Shown here: piece after piece, positions 35,438-44,614 of the stretch
Layout of the letters: each line of letters starts with the position of its first letter
How positions within the stretch are numbered: the first letter of the stretch is position 1
NCBI RefSeq assembly: GCF_001895025.1
Contig: NZ_BCXI01000038.1
Location: 26,993 to 90,992 of the forward strand
Source of the DNA: Rhodococcus zopfii NBRC 100606 = JCM 9919
Lineage (GTDB): Bacteria; Actinomycetota; Actinomycetes; Mycobacteriales; Mycobacteriaceae
DNA: 64,000 nt
Direction: 5' to 3'
The notes under the pieces: model-generated
What the model saw: only the letters and a program-made list of their open reading frames with translations
Told to the model about the DNA's origin: nothing
The model's database searches: none
Translations under genes and position numbers: made by a program

Positions 35438-36276
35438 CCGACACGACACAGCAACTGGGAAGTGCCGTCGACATCGATTCGGTGTCCCACCAGTTCACGG
35501 TCACCGGGCCGCGCACCCGCACCCTCCTCGACCGGATACTCGGCAGACCCCTCCCGCCGGCGACATCGCGACAGCAACCCGGCTACTTGCGGGTGCTCAC
35601 CGACGTATCGCTGACCATCGAACCCGGACAATTCGTGGCCCTGCTCGGACCATCCGGATGCGGCAAATCCACCCTGTTGCGACTGCTGTCGGGCCTGGAA
35701 CGCCCTTCCCGGGGAACCCTGAGGGTCGACGATCACCCGGTCACCGGGCCCGATCCGCACCGTGCGCTAATGTTCCAGGATCCGACGTTGCTTCCGTGGC
35801 GGACGGTGGTGCAGAACGTCGCTCTCGGGCCGCAAGCACGCGGCACGCTCGACACCGACCACCCCAGAGTCGAGGAAGCGTTGAAGCTCGTCGGCCTGGA
35901 GGGGTTCCGCGATTCCTACCCGGCGCAACTGTCAGGAGGAATGGCACAGCGGGTCGCGCTGGCCCGGGCTCTGGTGAACCGGCCGAGACTGTTCCTGCTC
36001 GACGAACCACTCGGAAAGCTCGACGCGTTGACGCGCTCGACGATGCAGACCGAGATCGCGCGACTGTGGGGCGAAGAGCGCTTCACCGCAGTGCTCGTCA
36101 CCCACGACGTCGACGAGGCCCTGCGCCTTGCCGACCGGGTCGTGGTGTTCTCCCCACGACCGGCACGGGTGACCCGCGACCTCGAAGTCGACCTTCCCCG
36201 CCCGCGTCCGCACGACCACCCCGAATATCTACGCCTCCGGCGCGAGATCCTGCGCCTGCTCGGCGAGACCGAGTAG
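35431..36276 (+). CDS. ABC transporter ATPase, SsuB-like
   Basis: 281 residues. Walker A LLGPSGCGKSTLL, Q-loop FQDPTLLPW, signature LSGGMAQRVALARAL, Walker B LFLLDEP, and the switch His in VTHDVDEA. A 25-residue insertion lies between the first strand and Walker A. Completes the SsuABC-type importer encoded from 33286. Confidence 0.9.
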   Translation: MVTDTTQQLGSAVDIDSVSHQFTVTGPRTRTLLDRILGRPLPPATSRQQPGYLRVLTDVSLTIEPGQFVALLGPSGCGKSTLLRLLSGLERPSRGTLRVDDHPVTGPDPHRALMFQDPTLLPWRTVVQNVALGPQARGTLDTDHPRVEEALKLVGLEGFRDSYPAQLSGGMAQRVALARALVNRPRLFLLDEPLGKLDALTRSTMQTEIARLWGEERFTAVLVTHDVDEALRLADRVVVFSPRPARVTRDLEVDLPRPRPHDHPEYLRLRREILRLLGETE

Positions 36277-36358
36277 CGCACTACACCCACCCCACAACGC
36301 GTCGAGGTACCAGCCCCGCAAGGGGCGAGTTACTCATATCTGCAAGGAGCTTCACGTC

Positions 36359-37081
36359 ATGACCGCACGCACCGCGAAGAAGATCGCCACGGTCGCGGTG
36401 GCCACCGCCGGATGGCTGATCGCATCCCCGGCCGGGGCATCCGCACACATCACCGCCACCGCCACCGACACGGCCCCGGGAGCGTATTCGGTGATCACGC
36501 TTCGAGTACCGACCGAGTCCACGACGGCCGGCACGATCGGACTCGAGGTGACACTGCCCGCCGAGCATCCGTTCGCGGTTGTGCGAAGCGAAACCACACC
36601 CGGCTGGACATCGACACAGCACACACGCACGTTGACCGAGCCGATCGATACCGGCCACGGCGGCGTCGTGAGCGAGGCAGTGAGCGCGGTGACCTTCACC
36701 GCGCAACCCGGCAGCGCGATCGCTCCGGGTGAATTCGCCCAGTTCCGACTGTTGGTCGGACCCATACCCGACGCCGAAACACTCGTCCTCCCCGCGATCC
36801 AGACCTACAGCGACGGAACGGTCGTGTCCTGGATCGAGCAGAGCAGCGATGGTACCGAGCCGGACAAGCCGGCTCCGGCCCTGGACTTGACGCAGCCGAG
36901 CGGCAACGTCGCGGGAACCACCACGGCGGGCCAGGTCTCGGCGACCGCGACGGCGGCAGATCCCGGTTCGACACCGAACGCGGACTCGTCCATCCCGTGG
37001 GTGTCGTGGGCAGCGCTGATCGCGGCAATCGGCGCCGCCGTCCTCGCGGTCTATTCCCTCGCCGTGGGGCGTACCCGGTAA
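36359..37081 (+). CDS. YcnI-like (DUF1775) copper-binding protein
   Basis: 240 residues. A signal peptide ends at ASA, making H30 the mature N-terminus (HITATATD), the known copper ligand of YcnI. A DUF1775 beta domain follows with the conserved Trp (GWTSTQHTRTLTEPI). A membrane anchor lies at the C-terminus (WAALIAAIGAAVLAVYSLA). The CopC-CopD fusion gene follows 3 bases later, so the two likely handle copper outside the membrane. Confidence 0.85.
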   Translation: MTARTAKKIATVAVATAGWLIASPAGASAHITATATDTAPGAYSVITLRVPTESTTAGTIGLEVTLPAEHPFAVVRSETTPGWTSTQHTRTLTEPIDTGHGGVVSEAVSAVTFTAQPGSAIAPGEFAQFRLLVGPIPDAETLVLPAIQTYSDGTVVSWIEQSSDGTEPDKPAPALDLTQPSGNVAGTTTAGQVSATATAADPGSTPNADSSIPWVSWAALIAAIGAAVLAVYSLAVGRTR

Positions 37082-37084
37082 TCC

Positions 37085-38671
37085 ATGCCTGACCGAACAA
37101 CTCTGCACCGGTCGGTGGTGCCGATTCTCGTACTCCTCGCCGTTGCTGCGGCCTGGCCGGGGGCCGGAGTCGCGGCAGCGCACGCGGTGCTGGTCGGAGC
37201 CGACCCGGCCTACGGCGTGGCTCTCGAGACGTCTCCCGCGTCGATGACGGTGTCGTTCGACGAACCGGTCACCGCGGTCGGAAACACGGTCACGGTCGTC
37301 GATTCCGGTGGACGCCGCGTCGATGACGGACAGGCCCGATCGGCGGACGGCGGCCGATCCGTGGTCGTCGCTCTGCAACCGGATCTTCCGGTGGGCACCT
37401 ACCTGGCGAGCTGGGCGGTGCTGTCCTCGGACGGTCATGTCGTCGGTGGGTCGAGCGTGTTCGGTGTCGGCGGACCGCCGGACCTGTCGGCCGGTGACCC
37501 GCCGCGGGATCCGACTACCGTTGCCGCCGATACGATGTCGAGACTGTTGGGTGCCCTGGGCTATCTCGGAGTCGCCCTCGCCGTGGGCATCCCGATCGTG
37601 GTCCTGAGCGTGTGGCGGCGGGGCCGCGAGGTGCCCGCAGTTACCCAGCTGGTGCGGATCGGCGGGTGGCTGACCGCAGGGGTATCGGTGGCGATCTTCG
37701 TCGCGCTGCCGGCACGCCTGGCGGGGACGAGCGGATGGGCCGATCCGGCGATCTGGAGGCAGGCAACCGAATCGTCGGTCGGCATCACGATGCTCGTGCG
37801 AACCATCGGTGCGGTTGCCCTGGCCCTGGCCTGGCCGCGCATACCCGTGGTCCTTCCCGCCGCTGCGCTGACGATCGTGAGCACGGCGGCGGCCGGTCAC
37901 GCGGTGTCCGGCGATGCCTGGGTCGGTGCGTTGGCCTCCACGACCGTGCACGTCGCGGCCATGGCCGTATGGGTGGGCGGGCTCGTGCTGTCGGTCGTGG
38001 TGTGGCGCAATCAGGAACGCGATCGACTGCTGGCAGGATTCGCCCGCATCGCGTTCTGGTCACTGCTGGCCGTCGCCGGGACGGGCCTCTACCAGGCGTG
38101 GCGCTCGGTGGACCCGCCCGACTCGCTGTGGACAACCACATGGGGCCGCCTGCTCCTGGCGAAGATCGTGCTGGTGATTGCGGTCCTCGCCGCGGCCGGA
38201 CTGGTGAGAACGCTCCTGCTCCGGCGTCGTCCGGTCGGCCGGCTGTTGCGGCTGGAACTGGCCCTGCAACTCGCGATACTGCTGGTCACCTCGATCCTGG
38301 TGGGGGCTGTCCCCGCACGCGACGCCTACGACCCGCCGGACACCCTGCTCGTCCAACTCGGGCCCCTGACTGCCGAGGTCGCCGTCGACGGAACCGGCGC
38401 CGGCGATCAGGAACTGACCGTACGGTTGGCGGCCGCGGACGGCACCCCGGTCGAGGCGTTGGAGCTCGACGGCGTGCTGACTCGTCCGGACGGGGACCTC
38501 GGGCCGGTCGAGGTGTCGTTCCGCCGTGTCGAACCGGTGGAGCTCGGCCCGACGTACTTCGTATCGAACTCGGCGCGAGTGCCGTTGGCCGGTACCTGGC
38601 ATCTGCGGGTGACGGTGCGGGTCGATCGCACCACCGGGTACGCGGCCACCGTCCCGTACCGAGTGTGGTGA
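37085..38671 (+). CDS. CopC-CopD fusion, copper resistance/uptake protein
   Basis: 528 residues. After a signal peptide the CopC domain begins with H33 (AAHAVLVGADPAYG), the N-terminal Cu ligand, and has the second ligand in SSDGHVVGGSSVFG. Residues about 150-410 are the CopD membrane domain with about eight helices. A further extracellular beta domain closes the protein, ending in ARVPLAGTWHLRVTVRVDRT. CopC-CopD fusions in actinobacteria carry copper across the membrane. Paired with the YcnI gene. Confidence 0.85.
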   Translation: MPDRTTLHRSVVPILVLLAVAAAWPGAGVAAAHAVLVGADPAYGVALETSPASMTVSFDEPVTAVGNTVTVVDSGGRRVDDGQARSADGGRSVVVALQPDLPVGTYLASWAVLSSDGHVVGGSSVFGVGGPPDLSAGDPPRDPTTVAADTMSRLLGALGYLGVALAVGIPIVVLSVWRRGREVPAVTQLVRIGGWLTAGVSVAIFVALPARLAGTSGWADPAIWRQATESSVGITMLVRTIGAVALALAWPRIPVVLPAAALTIVSTAAAGHAVSGDAWVGALASTTVHVAAMAVWVGGLVLSVVVWRNQERDRLLAGFARIAFWSLLAVAGTGLYQAWRSVDPPDSLWTTTWGRLLLAKIVLVIAVLAAAGLVRTLLLRRRPVGRLLRLELALQLAILLVTSILVGAVPARDAYDPPDTLLVQLGPLTAEVAVDGTGAGDQELTVRLAAADGTPVEALELDGVLTRPDGDLGPVEVSFRRVEPVELGPTYFVSNSARVPLAGTWHLRVTVRVDRTTGYAATVPYRVW

Positions 38672-38815
38672 CCGCCGAACGCGATCGGCAACCACAACCC
38701 CGTCCGCAACCCCGCCGTTCCCGCAGTTCCGACCGCCCGGCCCCTGCCTGGCACACCGTCGTTGCAGGTGACAGGTCGTCACCGCACACACCACCACCAC
38801 GGAAAGGACAAGCTC

Positions 38816-39679
38816 ATGAGCATCACACCCGACACCCCGGTGGTTTCGGTCCACTGGCTCCATCGGCACCTCGACGATCCGTCCGTACTCGTCGTCGACG
38901 CCAGCACCCATCTGTCCGGGCCCGCACCCGAATCCGGCCGAGGCACATTCGACGCCGAGCACATTCCGGGCGCGGTGTTCGCCGATCTGCTCACCGACTT
39001 CGCGGATCCGGATGCGCCCCATCCGTGGACAGTTCCCTCCTCGGAACGCTTCGCCGCCGCGGCCGGAGCACTCGGAATCGGAGATGGGATCCGGGTGGTG
39101 ATCTACGACCAGCACGACGGTTACTGGGCGACCCGCTTCTGGTGGCAGCTTCGTCTGGAAGGGTTCACCGAGGGGGCGATCCTCGACGGCGGACTGCCGG
39201 CATGGCGTACTGCAGGGCTGCCGGTGACCGACCGGCCGACCGAGGTGCGCCCCACCACGTTCACCTCGCATCCCCGGCCGGAGCTGTACCGCTCGACCGA
39301 ACAGATCCTCGAGTCCCTCGGCGACGCCCGCACGGTGCTCGTCAGCGTGGTCGACACCGACACCTACCGAGGAGCCGGCGACAACCCGCGATCGGGCCAC
39401 ATCCCAGGAGCGATCAACATCCCGGTCGCCGACCTTCGTGACCCCGAGACCGGGGTCCTCAAGCCGGTTGAGGACCTGCGTCAGGTGTTCGACTCCGCGG
39501 GTTTGCTCGATCCGGACGTGACTCCCGTGACCTACTGCATCGGTGGTATCGCCGCGACCGGCGTCGCGCACGCGTTGGCGCTGGCCGGCCGGGACGACGT
39601 CGCGGTGTATGACGGATCGCTCACCGAGTGGTTGACGGACGACTCGCTGCCCTTGGTCACCGGAGATGCGCCTCGCTGA
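38816..39679 (+). CDS. Tandem-domain rhodanese (thiosulfate/3-mercaptopyruvate sulfurtransferase)
   Basis: 287 residues, two rhodanese domains; GGAAAGGA precedes the ATG. Only the second domain has the active-site Cys, C241 in TYCIGGIAATG. The first has conserved DGYWATRFWWQLRL. It transfers sulfur to thiols or cyanide. Lying between copper and arsenic genes it may supply sulfide for metal stress or serve the nearby sulfur uptake system. Confidence 0.85.
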   Translation: MSITPDTPVVSVHWLHRHLDDPSVLVVDASTHLSGPAPESGRGTFDAEHIPGAVFADLLTDFADPDAPHPWTVPSSERFAAAAGALGIGDGIRVVIYDQHDGYWATRFWWQLRLEGFTEGAILDGGLPAWRTAGLPVTDRPTEVRPTTFTSHPRPELYRSTEQILESLGDARTVLVSVVDTDTYRGAGDNPRSGHIPGAINIPVADLRDPETGVLKPVEDLRQVFDSAGLLDPDVTPVTYCIGGIAATGVAHALALAGRDDVAVYDGSLTEWLTDDSLPLVTGDAPR

Positions 39680-39846
39680 CGCCCGCTCGGTGCGGCGTCG
39701 GACTTGCGCGTAACAACGCACACCGCGCAGGTCGGCCCGGGTTCGCCACGACCTCCACGCTGGCGAATCCGGGAGCGTGGCTGCGGATTGGAGGACCGTG
39801 TACGGGCGATCGACCCGGCTCACCTCGACGGCTGGTTCGATATGTG

Positions 39847-39856
39847 TCAATATTGA
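39847..39856. promoter_or_regulatory. Palindromic ArsR operator candidate
   Basis: TCAATATTGA, a perfect 10-bp palindrome inside a longer imperfect one (ATGTGTCAATATTGATGTAT), 3 bases before the arsR start codon. Such AT-rich dyads are the usual ArsR targets and this one heads the long ars operon. Confidence 0.65.
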
Positions 39857-39859
39857 TGT

Positions 39860-40243
39860 ATGTCGAATCAGAAACCGGACGGCAGTGCGTGCTGCTCGCC
39901 GCTGGCGCGTGAGCCCCTGACCGAGGACTGGGCCGGAGATCTGGCCCGGATGTTCAAGGCGCTCGGTGATCCGGTGCGCCTGCGCCTGTTGTCGCTGGTC
40001 GCCTCCCACGCCGGGGGTGAGGCATGCGTGTGCGACATCTCCGGTTCGTTCGACCTGTCACAGCCGACCATCTCGCATCACCTCAAGGTGCTGCGCGAGG
40101 CCGGACTGCTGGACTGCGAGCGCCGCGGTACCTGGGTGTACTACTGGGTGATCCCCGCCGCACTGCAACAACTGTCGGCGGTGCTGCTCACCGAGGGCGA
40201 GCCCGCGGCGGCGTCCGCACAGTGCGCGGAGGTCCCGGCATGA
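39860..40243 (+). CDS. arsR: ArsR-type arsenic repressor
   Basis: 127 residues. Winged helix (KALGDPVRLRLLSLVASH, SQPTISHHLKVLREAGLL) with the classical As(III) site C56-V-C58 (CVCDI). Another Cys pair, C11/C12, lies at the N-terminus. It overlaps acr3 by 4 bases and should repress the operon 39860-47263 by binding the dyad at its start. Confidence 0.9.
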   Translation: MSNQKPDGSACCSPLAREPLTEDWAGDLARMFKALGDPVRLRLLSLVASHAGGEACVCDISGSFDLSQPTISHHLKVLREAGLLDCERRGTWVYYWVIPAALQQLSAVLLTEGEPAAASAQCAEVPA

Positions 40244-41343
40244 GCGAGACCGCGACCACCACGACCGAGCACCCGGCCGTCGTCAGGAAACTCTCGACCC
40301 TCGACCGGTTCCTGCCGGTGTGGATCGGCGTCGCGATGGTCGCCGGCCTGCTGCTCGGGCGGATGATCCCCGGCCTCGGCGACGTCCTGTCCGCGGTCGA
40401 GATCGACGGCATCTCGCTGCCCATCGCGCTCGGCCTGCTGATCATGATGTACCCGGTGCTGGCGAAGGTCCGCTACGACCGCCTCGACACCGTCACCGGC
40501 GACCGCAAGCTCCTGACCGGGTCACTGGTCCTGAACTGGGTGCTCGGCCCTGCCCTGATGTTCGCCCTCGCCTGGATCTTCCTGCCGGACCTGCCCGAAT
40601 ACCGGACCGGCCTGATCATCGTCGGCCTCGCCCGGTGCATCGCGATGGTGATCATCTGGAACGACCTGGCCTGCGGCGACCGCGAAGCCGCCGCGGTCCT
40701 GGTCGCGATCAACTCGGTGTTCCAAGTCGTCATGTTCGCCGTCCTCGGCTGGTTCTACCTCTCCGTGCTGCCCGGCTGGTTGGGCCTCGAGCAGACCACC
40801 ATCGACACCTCACCATGGCAGATCGCCAAATCGGTGCTGATCTTCCTCGGCATCCCGCTGCTCGCCGGGTTCCTCACCCGCCACTACGGCGAGAAGGCCA
40901 AGGGCCGCACCTGGTACGAGCAGAAGTTCCTGCCGCGGATCGGACCGTGGGCACTGTACGGACTGCTGTTCACCATCGTGATCCTGTTCGCCCTGCAGGG
41001 GGAGCAGATCACCTCCAACCCGGTCGACGTCGTCCGTATCGCGATCCCGCTGCTGGCGTACTTCGCGATCATGTGGGGCGGCGGCTACCTGCTCGGCGCC
41101 GTCATGGGGCTCGGATACGAACGCACCACGACCCTGGCGTTCACCGCCGCGGGCAACAACTTCGAACTCGCCATCGCCGTCGCGATCGCCACCTACGGCG
41201 CCACCTCCGGGCAGGCACTCGCCGGAGTCGTCGGGCCGCTGATCGAGGTCCCCGTCCTGGTCGCCCTGGTGTACGTCTCACTCGCGCTGCGCAAACGCTT
41301 CACCCCCACCACGACGGTTTCCGTGTCATCCAAGGAGTCCTGA
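40240..41343 (+). CDS. acr3: ACR3-type arsenite exporter
   Basis: 367 residues, ten membrane helices. The conserved Cys for As(III) transport is in GLARCIAMVIIWND, and the signature AAGNNFELAIAVAIA is present. It exports arsenite made by the ArsC enzymes, and may be energised by ArsA through ArsD. Overlaps both arsR and the first arsC. Confidence 0.92.
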   Translation: MSETATTTTEHPAVVRKLSTLDRFLPVWIGVAMVAGLLLGRMIPGLGDVLSAVEIDGISLPIALGLLIMMYPVLAKVRYDRLDTVTGDRKLLTGSLVLNWVLGPALMFALAWIFLPDLPEYRTGLIIVGLARCIAMVIIWNDLACGDREAAAVLVAINSVFQVVMFAVLGWFYLSVLPGWLGLEQTTIDTSPWQIAKSVLIFLGIPLLAGFLTRHYGEKAKGRTWYEQKFLPRIGPWALYGLLFTIVILFALQGEQITSNPVDVVRIAIPLLAYFAIMWGGGYLLGAVMGLGYERTTTLAFTAAGNNFELAIAVAIATYGATSGQALAGVVGPLIEVPVLVALVYVSLALRKRFTPTTTVSVSSKES

Positions 41344-42023
41344 TGTCCGATCAGTCGCTCGACGAGGAACTGCGCACCCACGACCACCGACCGCAACCGG
41401 AACTGCTGATGCCGCAGGCGGTCCTGTCGCGCACGGCCACGGATCTGGCCACCAAGTACACCGGGGTGTTCTCCCCGCAGACGGTGGAGCGGTACGTCTT
41501 CGAGTCCTACACCGCGCTGCGCCGGACCTCGAAGGTGCACACCCACCTGACGACACTGGCCGGCCGGTTCGCCGCCGACCGCCTGTCCGCGCTGGCCCAA
41601 TCGCAGGGCGCGGCACCGAAAACGGTGCCCGAGGTGCTGTTCGTGTGCGTCCACAACGCGGGCCGATCCCAGATGGCTGCCGCGCTGCTCGATCACCACG
41701 GCCTCGGCCGGGTGCACGTCCGCTCCGCCGGGTCGGCGCCCGTCCACGCGATCGCTCCGACCGTGCTCGAGGCGATGACCGAGATCGGGATCGACCTGGG
41801 CGCCGAGTTCCCCAAACCGCTCACCGACGACGTCGTCGCGGCCGCCGATGTGGTGGTCTCGATGGGCTGCGGGGACGCGTGTGCGGTCTACCCGGGCAAG
41901 CGGTACCTGGACTGGAGTCTCGACGACCCGGAGGGCCAGCCGCTCGAGCAGGTCCGCCGGATCCGCGACGACATCGACGCCCGGGTCCGCGACCTGCTCC
42001 GCGAACTCGTCCCCACCACCTGA
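41343..42023 (+). CDS. arsC: Arsenate reductase with N-terminal three-helix-bundle domain
   Basis: 226 residues, one-base-shared start (TGATG). Residues 20-90 are a helical dimerisation domain (ATDLATKYTGVFSPQTVERY). The low-molecular-weight phosphatase fold follows with P-loop C102-VHNAG-R108-S. The general acid is in RRIRDDIDARV-type C-terminus. In actinobacteria such enzymes use mycothiol and mycoredoxin, or thioredoxin, to reduce arsenate. First of three arsC genes in this operon. Confidence 0.88.
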   Translation: MSDQSLDEELRTHDHRPQPELLMPQAVLSRTATDLATKYTGVFSPQTVERYVFESYTALRRTSKVHTHLTTLAGRFAADRLSALAQSQGAAPKTVPEVLFVCVHNAGRSQMAAALLDHHGLGRVHVRSAGSAPVHAIAPTVLEAMTEIGIDLGAEFPKPLTDDVVAAADVVVSMGCGDACAVYPGKRYLDWSLDDPEGQPLEQVRRIRDDIDARVRDLLRELVPTT

Positions 42024-42031
42024 CCGACCTC

Positions 42032-42070
42032 CCTCCTGTCCGACCCTCCTGTTCGACCTTCCTGTTCGAA
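42032..42070. repeat. Three tandem 13-bp units between arsC genes
   Basis: CCTCCTGTCCGAC (42032-42044), CCTCCTGTTCGAC (42045-42057) and CTTCCTGTTCGAA (42058-42070), head to tail without gaps. They fill the gap between the first and second arsC, just before the AAAGGG ribosome site. Function unknown; the copy number may vary. Confidence 0.8.
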
Positions 42071-42081
42071 AGGGACTGTGC

Positions 42082-42498
42082 ATGTCCACCACCCCGAGTG
42101 TGCTGTTCGTCTGTGTCCACAACGCCGGCCGATCCCAGATGGCCGCGGGATTCCTCACCGCGCTGGCCGGGGACCGGATCGAGGTCCGCTCCGCCGGCTC
42201 CGCGCCCGCCGACCAGGTCAACCCGGCCGCGGTGGAGGCGATGGCGGAGGTCGGCATCGACATCTCCGCCGAGAACCCGAAGATCCTCACCGTCGACGCC
42301 GTGCAGGCCTCCGACGTGGTGATCACCATGGGCTGCGGCGACACCTGCCCGATCTTCCCCGGCAAGAGCTACCGCGACTGGGTCCTCGAGGACCCGGCCG
42401 GACAAGGCATCGACGCGGTCCGCCCGATCCGCGACGAGATCAAGACCAAGGTCGAGGCGCTGATCGCCGAACTCACCACCGAACCCGCCGCCCGCTGA
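42082..42498 (+). CDS. arsC: Arsenate reductase (LMW-phosphatase type)
   Basis: 138 residues, single domain. P-loop C11-VHNAG-R17-S, further Cys in MGCGDTCPIFPG which can form the reaction disulfide. It is the closest match to the catalytic half of the preceding arsC, so the pair may be a duplication. AAAGGG is upstream. Followed by thioredoxin reductase, suggesting a thioredoxin-linked cycle. Confidence 0.88.
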   Translation: MSTTPSVLFVCVHNAGRSQMAAGFLTALAGDRIEVRSAGSAPADQVNPAAVEAMAEVGIDISAENPKILTVDAVQASDVVITMGCGDTCPIFPGKSYRDWVLEDPAGQGIDAVRPIRDEIKTKVEALIAELTTEPAAR

Positions 42499-42534
42499 CC
42501 ACCTGAATCCGATTCCGCCCGAAAGGACTTCTGC

Positions 42535-43524
42535 ATGAACGCGCCGACCTCGGTTCACGAGCTGATCATCGTCGGATCCGGGCCCGCCGGATACACCGCC
42601 GCGGTCTACGCCTCCCGGGCAGAGTTGAAGCCGCTGCTGTTCGAGGGCACCCAGTTCGGCGGCGCCCTGATGACCACCACCGAGGTGGAGAACTTCCCCG
42701 GCTTCCGCGAAGGCATCATGGGCCCGGACCTGATGAACGAGATGCGCGAGCAGGCCAAGCGCTTCGGCGCGGACATCCGCACCGAGGACGTCGACGAACT
42801 GGACGTGACCGGCCCGGTGAAGAAGGTCGTCGCGAACGGCGAGACCTTCTACGCGCACGCCGTCATCCTCGCGATGGGTGCGGCCGCCCGCTACCTCGGC
42901 GTCCCCGGCGAGGAAACCCTGCTCGGCCGCGGCGTGTCCGCCTGCGCCACCTGTGACGGCTTCTTCTTCCGCGACCAGGACATCGCCGTCATCGGCGGCG
43001 GCGACTCCGCGATGGAGGAGGCCACCTTCCTGACCCGCTTCGCGAAGTCGGTCACGCTGGTGCACCGCCGCGAGGAGTTCCGTGCATCCCGGATCATGCT
43101 CGAGCGCGCGAAGGCGAACGAGAAGATCCGCATCGTCACAGGCGCGGAGCCGATCGAGGTGCTGGGCGAGAACAGCGTCACCGGTCTGGTGCTCCGCGAC
43201 ACCGTCACCGGGGAGCAGTCGACGCTGCCGGTCACCGGCATGTTCGTCGCCATCGGTCACGATCCGCGCAGCGAGCTGGTCACGGGCCAGGTCGACATCG
43301 ACGACGCCGGCTACGTGAAGGTGCAGTCGCCGACCACCCACACCTCGGTGGAGGGCGTGTTCGCCGCGGGTGACCTCGTCGACCACACCTACCGGCAGGC
43401 GATCACCGCCGCCGGGACGGGTGCCTCCGCCGCGATCGACGCCGAGCGCTGGCTGGCCGAGCGCGGCGACATCACCGCCAACACCCTCGCGGCAGCGGGC
43501 GAACCCGTCACCGTGTCCGTCTGA
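42535..43524 (+). CDS. trxB: Thioredoxin reductase
   Basis: 329 residues; GAAAGGA precedes the ATG. FAD motif [13 protein letters not shown], redox-active C137-A-T-C140, NADPH motif [10 protein letters not shown], and C-terminal FAD motif [10 protein letters not shown]. It supplies electrons to thioredoxin, probably for arsenate reduction by ArsC. No thioredoxin gene is included, so the host's own is needed. Confidence 0.92.
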   Translation: MNAPTSVHELIIVGSGPAGYTAAVYASRAELKPLLFEGTQFGGALMTTTEVENFPGFREGIMGPDLMNEMREQAKRFGADIRTEDVDELDVTGPVKKVVANGETFYAHAVILAMGAAARYLGVPGEETLLGRGVSACATCDGFFFRDQDIAVIGGGDSAMEEATFLTRFAKSVTLVHRREEFRASRIMLERAKANEKIRIVTGAEPIEVLGENSVTGLVLRDTVTGEQSTLPVTGMFVAIGHDPRSELVTGQVDIDDAGYVKVQSPTTHTSVEGVFAAGDLVDHTYRQAITAAGTGASAAIDAERWLAERGDITANTLAAAGEPVTVSV

Positions 43525-43526
43525 GC

Positions 43527-44588
43527 ATGATGCACACGCAATCAGTGACCGGCGTGGATGTGGTCGTGATCGGCGGCGGCCAGGCAGGTCTGGCGGCCGG
43601 CTACTACCTGCGGCGCGCCGGGCACCGGTTCGTGATCCTCGACGACCAGCCGACGCCGGGTGGGGCGTGGCCGCACACGTGGCCGTCGCTGCGCCTGTTC
43701 TCCCCGGCGGAGTTCGCGACCCTGCCGGGCTGGCCGATGCCCCACTGGCGCGGCGGGTTCCCGCCCGCGAGTCATGTCGTGGACTACCTCACCGCCTACG
43801 AAGCCCGCTACGACCTGCCGGTCGAGCGTCCGGTGCGGGTCACGGCGGTCCGCCGCGACGGCCCCGAGCTGGTGGTCGAGGCGGGTGACCGGATATGGCG
43901 GGCACGCCGGGTCATCAGCGCCACCGGAACCTGGCAGCAGCCGTTCTGGCCGATCTACCCTGGCGCACGCACCTTCACCGGCCGCCAGTTGCACACCGTC
44001 GACTACCGCACCCCGGACGAGTTCGCCGGCGCCGACGTCGTGGTCGTCGGCGGCGGCAACTCCGCAGCCCAGCTCGTCGCGGAGATCTCGACCACCGCGT
44101 CGACCACGTGGGTGACCAGCCGGCCACCACGGTTCCTCGCCGACGACGTGGACGGGCGTGTGCTTTTCCGGGTCGCGTCCGAACGTGCCATGGCCATCGC
44201 CGCTGGGAGGCCCGATCCCGGCGGACCTGCCTCCCTCGGCGACATCGTGATGGTGCCGGAGGTGCGCGAAGCCCGCGATCGCGGCGCCCTGCAGGCACTG
44301 CCGATGTTCGACCGCCTCACCCGCGATGGCGTCGCCTGGGGAACGCGGGTTCAACACACAGATGTCATCGTGTGGGCCACCGGCTTTCGGCCCGCCCTGG
44401 CCCACCTGCGACCGCTCCGGCTACGCGAGCACGATGGCACTATCGCCGTCTCTGGAACGCGGGCGCTCAAGGAACCTCGCCTGCACCTGCTCGGCTACGG
44501 CGACTGGACCGGGCCCGGCTCGGCCACCATCCTCGGCGTGGGCCGCACCGCCAAATCCGCCGTCGCCGAACTCGACTTCGACGACTGA
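43527..44588 (+). CDS. arsO: ArsO flavin monooxygenase
   Basis: 353 residues, two bases after trxB. FAD motif VIGGGQAGLAAGYYL, NADPH motif VVGGGNSAAQLVAEI, and the SLRLFSPAEFATLPGWPMP block shared with the copy at 19689-20729. It sits in the ars operon between trxB and the third arsC. The physiological substrate of ArsO is not settled. Confidence 0.82.
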   Translation: MMHTQSVTGVDVVVIGGGQAGLAAGYYLRRAGHRFVILDDQPTPGGAWPHTWPSLRLFSPAEFATLPGWPMPHWRGGFPPASHVVDYLTAYEARYDLPVERPVRVTAVRRDGPELVVEAGDRIWRARRVISATGTWQQPFWPIYPGARTFTGRQLHTVDYRTPDEFAGADVVVVGGGNSAAQLVAEISTTASTTWVTSRPPRFLADDVDGRVLFRVASERAMAIAAGRPDPGGPASLGDIVMVPEVREARDRGALQALPMFDRLTRDGVAWGTRVQHTDVIVWATGFRPALAHLRPLRLREHDGTIAVSGTRALKEPRLHLLGYGDWTGPGSATILGVGRTAKSAVAELDFDD

Positions 44589-44614
44589 TCCGATCCCCGA
44601 AAGGACCCACTTCG

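Noticed and set aside
38060..40009. Minus-strand 649-residue open frame
   Set aside because: Antisense to the CopC-CopD, rhodanese and arsR genes, all of which are well supported.
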